A stretch of 22,558 nt of DNA from Nitrospinota bacterium (GTDB lineage Bacteria > UBA8248 > JACPRG01), in contig JASLXW010000009.1 in assembly GCA_030740135.1 (NCBI GenBank), positions 1-22,558 on the forward strand, read 5' to 3'. Every line of letters starts with the position of its first letter. The stretch's first letter is position 1. Shown here piece after piece: positions 7,500 to 14,879 of the stretch. Made by a program: the position numbers and the translations under genes. A model generated the notes under the pieces. It was not told where the DNA came from and did no database searches. It saw only the letters and a program-made list of their open reading frames with translations.

Positions 7500-8987
7500 T
7501 CAGAATCCACCCGCCGCCGCCAGCTTCGCCAGAGAAAGCGCGCCCGACGGGAAAACGCCCAGTTGCAGCGTTCCCCACACCGCGATCAACAACCCGGCGG
7601 CCGTCAATACGCCCACCCGAAGGCGCGCGGGGGTCTCCCCCGCACCCTGGGTCGGGGATTCCCGCATGTAAATTCGCACCACCACGCCCAGGTAATAAGT
7701 CACCGCCGCTACGCTGTTCAGGACCGCGATCACCACCAGCCACGTGTAGCCCGCCTCGATGGCGGCGCTGAAGATGTAGACCTTTCCCATGAACCCGGCC
7801 GTCGGCGGCAATCCGGCCAGGCTGAACATGAAGAGCGACAGAACGAGCCCCAGCACGGGCCGCCGGGATCCCAGACCGTCGTATTCGGACAACTCCAGCG
7901 TCTCCCGGCCGGCGCCGTTCGCCGCGCTCAGGGCCATGATGACGCCGAAGGCTCCGATCGTGCTCAGGGTGTACTGGAAGAGATAGAACAGCAGTCCCCC
8001 CGCGCCGGTCCGGTTCAGGGCGATCAGCGCCACGAGGAGGTATCCGGCGTGGGCGATGCTCGAGTACGCCAGCATCCGCTTGATGTTGCGCTGGGTGATG
8101 GCCGCCACGTTGCCCACCGTCATGGTCAGAACGGCCGCCACCCAGAGGATCCCGCTCCAATCCACGTGAAGGGCCGCCAGGGGTCCCGCGAACACCCGGA
8201 AGAACGCCGCGAAGCCGGCGGCCTTGACGGCGGCGGCCATGAACCCCGTCACCGAGGTCGGCGCCCCTTCATAGACGTCGGGCGCCCACATGTGGAACGG
8301 GACCGCCGCGACCTTGAAACCGAATCCCACCACCATCAGGCCGACGCCCGTGACCAAAAGCCAGTCCATCCCCTCCCGGGCCCCGCCGGCAGCCAGCTTT
8401 CGGGCCAGGACAGCGTGGTCGAGGCTTCCCGCGCTGCCGTAGACGAGGGCAATCCCGTAAAGCAGAAATCCGGTGGCGAAGGCCCCCGTGAGGAAATACT
8501 TCATCGACGCCTCGCTCGAGGCGGGCCGCGTCTTGAACATCCCGGCCAGGACATAGGAGGCGACGGACATCACCTCGAGCCCCAGGAAGATGGTGATCAG
8601 GTTCGTCCCCCCCGCCATCATGACCATGCCCGCGGCGGCAAACAGGAACAGGGCATAGTACTCCCCGTTGGCGATCCCCTCCCGCGCGGCGTAATCATGG
8701 GAGAACAACAGGGTCAGACCCGTTCCCAGGACGAAGATCAGCGTGAATGCCTGGGTGAGCCTGTCGGCGGCGAACATCCCGTTGAAGACCCGCTGGGGCG
8801 AGTCCCAAATCCAGACGGCCGACAAAGCCGCCCCCGCGAGGAAGACCAGCCCGAGGCCGGTCAGCCACCCCCGGGCGTCTTTGCGGAAACTGTCCACCAT
8901 GAGAACCGTGATTCCCCCGACGCAGAGCCAGATCAGGGGCAGGATCGCCTGCAGGTTGACATCGGGGATTTCGGGGGCCACGCTCAT
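7500..8987 (-). CDS. nuoN: NADH-quinone oxidoreductase subunit N, cluster 1
   Basis: NuoN is the proximal antiporter-like proton channel of the complex I membrane arm, with about 14 helices. The 495-residue length is typical. FLGLEVMSVASYVLAGM carries Glu138 and FKVAAVPFHMWAPDVYEGAP carries Lys225, matching the TM5 Glu and TM7 Lys of E. coli NuoN (Glu133 and Lys217). RNIKRMLAYSSIAHAGYLL follows. The start ATG 8985-8987 overlaps the nuoM stop as ATGA. It is the last gene of cluster 1, 159 bases before the next cluster. Confidence 0.97.
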   Translation of the reverse strand: MSVAPEIPDVNLQAILPLIWLCVGGITVLMVDSFRKDARGWLTGLGLVFLAGAALSAVWIWDSPQRVFNGMFAADRLTQAFTLIFVLGTGLTLLFSHDYAAREGIANGEYYALFLFAAAGMVMMAGGTNLITIFLGLEVMSVASYVLAGMFKTRPASSEASMKYFLTGAFATGFLLYGIALVYGSAGSLDHAVLARKLAAGGAREGMDWLLVTGVGLMVVGFGFKVAAVPFHMWAPDVYEGAPTSVTGFMAAAVKAAGFAAFFRVFAGPLAALHVDWSGILWVAAVLTMTVGNVAAITQRNIKRMLAYSSIAHAGYLLVALIALNRTGAGGLLFYLFQYTLSTIGAFGVIMALSAANGAGRETLELSEYDGLGSRRPVLGLVLSLFMFSLAGLPPTAGFMGKVYIFSAAIEAGYTWLVVIAVLNSVAAVTYYLGVVVRIYMRESPTQGAGETPARLRVGVLTAAGLLIAVWGTLQLGVFPSGALSLAKLAAAGGF

Positions 8988-10537
8988 CGCCTCCCGATCA
9001 GGGCCGTAGACACAGGCATCTTCGTCAGGGCCGCGGTCCGCTCGGCTTTGGCCGCGCTCTCTTTCAGCATTCGGCTCACCGAGGCCTCCATGGAATGGAA
9101 GAAGGGTTTCGGCGCCAGGCCGATCCAGAAAATGAAGAGAACGATCGATCCCAGGACCGCCCACTCCCGCGCGCAGAGATCGGGCAGGGAGCGGTTCTCC
9201 TCGCGGGTCACGCCGCCGAAGATCATCCGCTGGACCATCCACAGCATGTACACCGCGCCCAGGATGACGCCCAGCGTCGCCCAGGCCGTCGCCCAGCGGT
9301 GGACCCGAAAGGCGCCGAACAGGATTGTGAACTCGCCGACGAACCCGTTCAATCCGGGCAAACCGATGGAGGAGAAGGTCACAATCAGGAAGATGGCCGC
9401 GTAAGCCGGAATCACTTTGGCCAGTCCGCCGTACTCTTCGATCAATCGCGTGTGCCGCCGCTCATAGATCATCCCCACCAGGAAGAACAGTGCGCCCGTG
9501 GAAAGCCCGTGGTTCACCATCTGGAGGATGCCCCCTTCGACGCCCTGGGCGTTCATGGCGAACAGCCCCAGCATCACGAACCCCAGATGGCTGACCGAGC
9601 TGTAAGCGACCAGTTTCTTCACGTCCTCCTGAACGAAGGCCATCAGCGCCCCGTAGAGAATTCCAAGGACGGACAGCACAACGATGAACGGCGTGTAGTC
9701 CCGGGCCGCCAGCGGAAAGAAGGGGATGGCGAACCGGATGAAACCGTACGTCCCCATCTTCAGCAGGACCCCCGCGAGGATGACGCTCCCGGCGGTGGGG
9801 GCCTCCACGTGGGCGTCCGGCAGCCAGGTGTGAAACGGGAACATGGGGACCTTGATCGCGAAGGCCAGGAAAAACGCGCCGAACAGCCACCACTGGACGT
9901 CGCCCGGGAGACCGAGACGGTTCAGCTCCTGATAACCGAACGTCAGGACGCCCGTGCTCTTGTAATTCAGGTAAACCATCACCAACATCGCGACCAGCAT
10001 CAAGACGCTTCCCGCCATCGTGTACAGGAAGAACTTGACGGCCGCGTAAATCCGCCGCTCGCCGCCCCAGACGCCGATCAGCAGGGCCATGGGGATCAGC
10101 ATCACCTCCCAGAACACGTAGAACAGGAACATGTCCAGGGCGACGAAGACCCCCAGCATGGCCGTCTCCAGCAAGAGCATGGAAACGTAAAACCCCTTGA
10201 CGCGGCGCTGGATGTCTTTCCACGAGCCGAGGATCGCCAGCGGCGTCAGGAAGGCGGTCAAAAGGACCATCCACAGGCTGATCCCGTCCACGCCCAACCG
10301 GTAGCCAACGCCGAAGGCCGGGATCCATGAAGCGGTCTCCGTGAACTGCATCGCGCCCACCTCGGGACGGAACGCGGCGTACATCACCAGCGCGAGAACG
10401 AACGTGGCGATGGAAACCGCGAAGGCGATCCCCTTCACCGCGGCCGGCTCCCGGCGGCTCCAGACTCCCACCAGGATCGCGCCGGCCAGGGGCAGGAACA
10501 CGATCCAGCTCAAAATCGGAAAGCCCGGAGAATTCAT
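8984..10537 (-). CDS. nuoM: NADH-quinone oxidoreductase subunit M, cluster 1
   Basis: NuoM is the middle antiporter-like proton channel in complex I; 517 residues is normal. FYVFWEVMLIPMALLIGVWG contains Glu144, and FAIKVPMFPFHTWLPDAHVE contains Lys229, the expected channel residues on TM5 and TM7. KKLVAYSSVSHLGFVMLG and GFVGEFTIL further on are typical of the family. The ATG at 10535-10537 lies 36 bases after nuoL, with a weak GGA-type ribosome binding site. The C-terminus carries a 30-residue hydrophilic tail with several Ala, Lys and Glu residues. Its stop overlaps the nuoN start by four bases. Confidence 0.97.
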   Translation of the reverse strand: MNSPGFPILSWIVFLPLAGAILVGVWSRREPAAVKGIAFAVSIATFVLALVMYAAFRPEVGAMQFTETASWIPAFGVGYRLGVDGISLWMVLLTAFLTPLAILGSWKDIQRRVKGFYVSMLLLETAMLGVFVALDMFLFYVFWEVMLIPMALLIGVWGGERRIYAAVKFFLYTMAGSVLMLVAMLVMVYLNYKSTGVLTFGYQELNRLGLPGDVQWWLFGAFFLAFAIKVPMFPFHTWLPDAHVEAPTAGSVILAGVLLKMGTYGFIRFAIPFFPLAARDYTPFIVVLSVLGILYGALMAFVQEDVKKLVAYSSVSHLGFVMLGLFAMNAQGVEGGILQMVNHGLSTGALFFLVGMIYERRHTRLIEEYGGLAKVIPAYAAIFLIVTFSSIGLPGLNGFVGEFTILFGAFRVHRWATAWATLGVILGAVYMLWMVQRMIFGGVTREENRSLPDLCAREWAVLGSIVLFIFWIGLAPKPFFHSMEASVSRMLKESAAKAERTAALTKMPVSTALIGRR

Positions 10538-10573
10538 TGCGTCTCGTCCGTTTCCCGTCGGAACGCCGAAAAA

Positions 10574-12484
10574 TCAGCGCCAGGTGTAAAACAACGCGAT
10601 GGCGACCACCCCGACCACCATGGACAACAGGTACGTCTTTGCATGCCCCGTCTGAAAAGCCCGAACCACGCCGGACAACTTTCGGAAGGCCCCGCCCACG
10701 CCGTTGACCAGCCCGTCCACCAGCAAGACGTCCACGCCCCTCCATAGGGTGAGCGCCGCGTTTCTCAGCGGGATGACGAACAGGCTGTCGTAGAGCTCGT
10801 CCACGTAGAACTTGTTGAGAAGGAGTCGGTGCAGCTCGGGGAAGCGGTCCGCCGCCTTCTTCGCCGATTCCGGCCGGGCGAGGTGCATCCGGTAAGCCAG
10901 GAAGATTCCAAAGCCCGCCACCGCCAGAGAGACAACCATCAGGCCCAGCTCCAGGCCCACGCTTCCGTGGGCCTCCGCCGATCCGGCGGCCCCCGCGAAG
11001 ACCGGCGCCAGGAAGTCCCCGAGGATGTCGGCCCCCTGAAAGATGGGGACGCCCACCCATCCGCCGATGACGGCCAGGACCCCGAGGACCACCAGCGGCA
11101 GGGTTATGACGGCGGGCGACTCGTGGGGCCGGGGCGCGGCCGCGCCCCCGTAGCGGAAAGTGCCGTGGAAGGTCAGGAAAACGCACCGGAACATATAGTA
11201 GGCCGTCATGCCCGCAACGAGGACGCCCAGCCCCCAGAACACAGGCCGGCCGGCCGCCCAAGCCTTCCAGAGGATCGCGTCCTTGCTGAAGAAACCCGCC
11301 AGGGGGAAGATCCCCGCCAGGGCCAACCCGCCGATCACGAACGTCCAGTACGTCGTCGGCATATGGCGTCTGAGGCCGCCCATCTTGCGGATGTCCTGCT
11401 CTCCGCCCAAGGCGTGGATGACGCTGCCGGACCCCAGGAAGAGAAGGGCCTTGAAGAAGGCGTGCGTCATGAGGTGGAAGATCGCCGCGCCGAACGCCCC
11501 CAGTCCGCAGGCCAGGAACATGTAACCGAGCTGGCTGATCGTCGAGTAAGCGAGCACCCGCTTGATGTCTGTCTGCACCAGGGCGATCAGGGCGGCCAGA
11601 AGCGCCGTCGCCATCCCGACGGCCGCAACCGTGAGGAGGACGCCGGGCGCCAATAGAAACAGGACGTGGGTGCGGGCAACCAGGTAGACGCCGGCGGTCA
11701 CCATCGTGGCGGCGTGAATGAGCGCGCTGACCGGAGTCGGGCCCTCCATGGCGTCCGGGAGCCAGGTGTACAGGGGAATCTGCGCCGACTTGCCCGTGGC
11801 CCCCAGAAAGAGGAGGAGCGTGATGGCCGTCACGGCCGCGCCTCCGGCGGAGAGCTTCCCCGGCGCGTCGGCGAACACCTCCGCGTAATCCAGCGTCCCG
11901 AACGTCGAGAAAATCAGGAACACCGCGATGGCGAACCCGAAATCACCGATCCGGTTGACGATGAAGGCCTTCTTCCCAGCGTCGGTCGCGGACTTCTTCT
12001 CGAACCAGAACCCGATGAGCAGGTAGGAGCAAAGCCCCACGCCCTCCCAGCCGACAAACAGGACCAGGAAGTTATCGGCCAGAACCAGGAGCAACATCGC
12101 GAAAAGAAACAGGTTCAGATAAGCGAAATACCGGGACCGTCCCGGGTCTTCGTGCATGTAGCCGATGGAATACACGTGAATGATGAATCCGACGCCCGTC
12201 ACCACGAGGCTCATCACCGCCGAGAGGGGATCGAAAAGGAAGGACGCCCGGACGACAAAATCCCCGGCGGCGATCCAGGTGTAGAGGGTCTGGTGAACGG
12301 ACCTGGCCGAAACCTCCAGGCCGAGGAGCGAGAAGAACGCCCAGACGGACGCCGCGAAGCTCAGGCCGGCCGCGGCGCAAGCGATGAGACCGGCGTTGCG
12401 CGCTCCCGCATACCGGCCGAACACGCCGTTAACCACCGCCCCCAGGGCGGGAAAAAGGGGAATCCACCAAAGGTTTTCGAGCAT
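10574..12484 (-). CDS. nuoL: NADH-quinone oxidoreductase subunit L, cluster 1
   Basis: NuoL is the distal antiporter-like subunit with a C-terminal lateral helix that runs along the membrane arm. The 636-residue length is full size. GWEGVGLCSYLLIGFW holds Glu147, GKSAQIPLYTWLPDAMEGPT holds Lys232, and GFFSKDAILWKAW holds the TM12 Lys, so the proton path residues are all present. The C-terminal membrane anchor ends LLSMVVGVVAIALFYTWR. The ATG at 12482-12484 has TAAGG just upstream and follows nuoK by four bases. It is highly similar in protein and DNA to the cluster 2 nuoL; identical 23-base runs occur at 12033-12055 and 2193-2215. Confidence 0.97.
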   Translation of the reverse strand: MLENLWWIPLFPALGAVVNGVFGRYAGARNAGLIACAAAGLSFAASVWAFFSLLGLEVSARSVHQTLYTWIAAGDFVVRASFLFDPLSAVMSLVVTGVGFIIHVYSIGYMHEDPGRSRYFAYLNLFLFAMLLLVLADNFLVLFVGWEGVGLCSYLLIGFWFEKKSATDAGKKAFIVNRIGDFGFAIAVFLIFSTFGTLDYAEVFADAPGKLSAGGAAVTAITLLLFLGATGKSAQIPLYTWLPDAMEGPTPVSALIHAATMVTAGVYLVARTHVLFLLAPGVLLTVAAVGMATALLAALIALVQTDIKRVLAYSTISQLGYMFLACGLGAFGAAIFHLMTHAFFKALLFLGSGSVIHALGGEQDIRKMGGLRRHMPTTYWTFVIGGLALAGIFPLAGFFSKDAILWKAWAAGRPVFWGLGVLVAGMTAYYMFRCVFLTFHGTFRYGGAAAPRPHESPAVITLPLVVLGVLAVIGGWVGVPIFQGADILGDFLAPVFAGAAGSAEAHGSVGLELGLMVVSLAVAGFGIFLAYRMHLARPESAKKAADRFPELHRLLLNKFYVDELYDSLFVIPLRNAALTLWRGVDVLLVDGLVNGVGGAFRKLSGVVRAFQTGHAKTYLLSMVVGVVAIALFYTWR

Positions 12485-12488
12485 GGCC

Positions 12489-12791
12489 TTACATTCTGAG
12501 CAGGTTGACTTCGTCCACGTCCACGGACTGCTTGTGGCGATAGATCGAAATGATGATGACGAGCCCCACGGCCGCCTCGGCCGCGGCCACCGTCATCACG
12601 AAAAAGACCAGAATCTGTCCGTCCAATGTTTGAAGGAACCGTGAAAACGCGACGAGCGTCAGGTTCGCGGCGTTCAGCATCAGCTCGATGGACATGAAGA
12701 TCACGATGACGTTTCGGCGCAAAAGCACACCGATGACGCCCAGGGTGAACAGGACGGCGCTGAGAATCAGATAGTGCGACAGCGGAACCAA
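12489..12791 (-). CDS. nuoK: NADH-quinone oxidoreductase subunit K, cluster 1
   Basis: NuoK is a 100-residue, three-helix subunit coupling the quinone module to the antiporter-like subunits. Glu36 ([10 protein letters not shown]) and Glu72 (AAAEAAVG) occupy the same positions as the two important glutamates of E. coli NuoK. The start is the rare codon TTG at 12789-12791. A GAGG Shine-Dalgarno seven bases upstream supports it, and it gives the same MVP N-terminus as the cluster 2 copy. It lies 46 bases after nuoJ, the same gap length as in cluster 2, and 4 bases before nuoL. Confidence 0.95.
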   Translation of the reverse strand: MVPLSHYLILSAVLFTLGVIGVLLRRNVIVIFMSIELMLNAANLTLVAFSRFLQTLDGQILVFFVMTVAAAEAAVGLVIIISIYRHKQSVDVDEVNLLRM

Positions 12792-12837
12792 ATCACTTCC
12801 TCTCCGGTGATGCCGCGGTTCTCACAAAGACCTCGAC

Positions 12838-13347
12838 TCAATCGCTCCGCCTCGCCAGGACCACCGCCCCGATGATGGCCACGAACAGCAGGATCGACGT
12901 AATCTCGAAGGGCAGCAGGTAATCGGTGAACAGGAGCCGGCCGATCGCTTTGACGCTCCCGACCTCGGCCAACCGCTCCGGCGAAAACGGGCCGACGGGC
13001 GCCGGCTGCGGAATCCCGCGCATCCGGACGAACAGGAAGACGAAGAGGCCCAGGGAAAACAGCAGGCCCGCGACCTTCTGTCTCTTGAGCTTGATCGGCG
13101 TCCTTTTCTCGGCCCCCACGTTCAACAGCATGATGACGAACAGGAACAGGACCATAATGGCCCCCGCGTAAACCAACACCTGGATGGCCGCGATGAATTC
13201 CGCGTGCAGGAGCAAAAAGATGCAGGCCAGGCTGAACAACGTCCCGATGAGGTAGAGGGCGCTGTAGACGGCGTTCCTCGAAGAGATCACCATCAGGGCC
13301 GTCCCCACGGCCGCGACCGCAAAAATGTAGAACAGGACCGCCGGCAT
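12838..13347 (-). CDS. nuoJ: NADH-quinone oxidoreductase subunit J, cluster 1
   Basis: NuoJ (169 residues) is a five-helix membrane subunit next to NuoA, NuoH and NuoK; its TM3 undergoes the helix rearrangement linked to coupling. The hallmark AEFIAAIQVLVYAGAIMVLF is near residues 49-68, followed by LFVIMLLN. A basic loop with KRTPIKLKRQK comes next and the final helices end in VVLARRSD. ATG 13345-13347 lies two bases after the nuoI stop, so the two are probably translationally coupled. Confidence 0.96.
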   Translation of the reverse strand: MPAVLFYIFAVAAVGTALMVISSRNAVYSALYLIGTLFSLACIFLLLHAEFIAAIQVLVYAGAIMVLFLFVIMLLNVGAEKRTPIKLKRQKVAGLLFSLGLFVFLFVRMRGIPQPAPVGPFSPERLAEVGSVKAIGRLLFTDYLLPFEITSILLFVAIIGAVVLARRSD

Positions 13348-13349
13348 GC

Positions 13350-13868
13350 CTACCCCCGCCCCCCGCCGCTTGGGACCCGCCTGCCCCCGATCGGCACCGT
13401 CGCGCCCCGGGGCTCCCGCTCGGCGGGTCGCCCCTCGGGCGGCGGAACGAGCAGCCTCTCCTTGGCGTAGAGCATGGATTCCCGGTCGTAGTTGCAAAAT
13501 TCGTAATCCTCGCCCAGGACGATGGCGTCCACCGGACAGGCCTCTTCGCACATTCCGCAATAGATGCAGCGCAGCTCGTTGATTTCGTAGATCGACGCGT
13601 ACCGCTCCCCCGGAGAGACGCGGTGGTCGGGCGTGTTTTCCTCCGACTCGATATAAATGCAGTCCACCGGGCAGGCCGCCTGGCAGAGTTTGCACCCGAT
13701 GCAGCGCTCCATCCCCGCATAGGGGCCGTCTTCATAACGCATCAGCTTGTGAAGGCCCCGGTAGCCCGGCACCATCGGAACCCGCTCTTCGGGGTATTGG
13801 ACGGTGATCGGCTTCTTGAACAAATGCCGGAACGTCAGCGCGAGGCCTTTTCCCAATTCGGCAATCAT
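13350..13868 (-). CDS. nuoI: NADH-quinone oxidoreductase subunit I, cluster 1
   Basis: NuoI is an 8Fe ferredoxin-like subunit that carries clusters N6a and N6b and passes electrons from NuoG to N2 in NuoB. Both motifs are complete: CIGCKLCQAACP (Cys56, 59, 62, 66) and CIYCGMCEEACP (Cys101, 104, 107, 111). EFCNYDRESMLYAKERLL then matches the family end. A further tail of about 30 residues rich in Pro, Gly and Arg (roughly residues 142-172) is extra and of unknown role. ATG 13866-13868 has GAGGA about eight bases upstream and lies 27 bases after nuoH. This is the only nuoI in the window, so cluster 2 may depend on it. Confidence 0.97.
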   Translation of the reverse strand: MIAELGKGLALTFRHLFKKPITVQYPEERVPMVPGYRGLHKLMRYEDGPYAGMERCIGCKLCQAACPVDCIYIESEENTPDHRVSPGERYASIYEINELRCIYCGMCEEACPVDAIVLGEDYEFCNYDRESMLYAKERLLVPPPEGRPAEREPRGATVPIGGRRVPSGGGRG

Positions 13869-13895
13869 CGGATTTTCCTCACGGGAGTTCCCTCA

Positions 13896-14879
13896 TCAGC
13901 CCCAGAACGCCAGGGCGCCGGCCGTGATCACGATATTGGCGAGAGCCAGCGGGAGGAGGACCTTCCAGCCGTAGTCCATGAGCTGGTCGTACCTGAGCCG
14001 GGGAAACGTCGCCCGAAGCCAGATGAACACGAACAGGAAGAAAAACATCTTGACGAGAAACCAGACAACGGGCGGCAGCAGCGGACCCCGCCAGCCGCCC
14101 AGAAAGAGCGTCGAGGCCAGGGCCGAGATTGTGATCATGGCCGCATACTCGCCCATGAAGAACATGGCGAACTTCATGCTGCTGTACTCGGTGTGGTATC
14201 CGGCCACCAACTCGGTCTCGGCCTCCGGCAGGTCGACCGGGGCCCGGTTGACCTCCGCGACCCCCGCGACCATGAACAGCGCGAACCCGAGCGGCTGAAG
14301 AAGGATGAACGGAACCTCGGCCTGGGCGTCGACGATGTCCACCAGGCTCAGGGACCCGGTCAACATGATCACTCCCACGACCGAAAGGCCCAGCGTGAGC
14401 TCGTAGCTGATCATCTGCGCCGAGCCCCGAAGCCCCCCCAGCAGGGAATATTTGCTGTTGGACGACCACCCCGCCATCACAAACCCGAGCACCCCCAGGG
14501 ACGACAGCGCGAAGAAGTACAGAATCCCGACGTTCACGTCGGCGATCACCAGGTCAACCGAGACGCCGAGGACGCTCACCGAGTCGCCGAACGGGATGAT
14601 GGCGAACGAGGCGATAGCCGGGATCAGGGTCATTATCGGGGCCGCCACGAAGACCCACCGGTTGGCCTCCCGGGGGATCACGTCTTCCTTGAACATGAGC
14701 TTGATCCCGTCGGCGATGGGCTGAAGAAGTCCATGAAACCCCACCCGCATCGGACCCAGACGGACCTGGATGCGCCCGAGAACCTTCCGCTCCACATAGG
14801 TCATGTAGGCCACAACCAAAAGAAGGATGTTGAAGACGATCACAATCTTCACCACCGTCGCCAGGACAAAGGAGATCAT
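13896..14879 (-). CDS. nuoH: NADH-quinone oxidoreductase subunit H, cluster 1
   Basis: NuoH is an eight-helix membrane subunit that forms the quinone entry channel. YMTYVERK (residues 25-32), [20 protein letters not shown], and the cavity loop [20 protein letters not shown] (residues 214-233) identify it. The start ATG 14877-14879 overlaps the nuoG stop as ATGA and gives 327 residues. A start 69 bases upstream would run deep into nuoG without family support. One oddity is Val215 where the usual loop reads PFDLPEAE, as the cluster 2 copy does. It is followed by nuoI, the standard order. Confidence 0.97.
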   Translation of the reverse strand: MISFVLATVVKIVIVFNILLLVVAYMTYVERKVLGRIQVRLGPMRVGFHGLLQPIADGIKLMFKEDVIPREANRWVFVAAPIMTLIPAIASFAIIPFGDSVSVLGVSVDLVIADVNVGILYFFALSSLGVLGFVMAGWSSNSKYSLLGGLRGSAQMISYELTLGLSVVGVIMLTGSLSLVDIVDAQAEVPFILLQPLGFALFMVAGVAEVNRAPVDLPEAETELVAGYHTEYSSMKFAMFFMGEYAAMITISALASTLFLGGWRGPLLPPVVWFLVKMFFFLFVFIWLRATFPRLRYDQLMDYGWKVLLPLALANIVITAGALAFWG

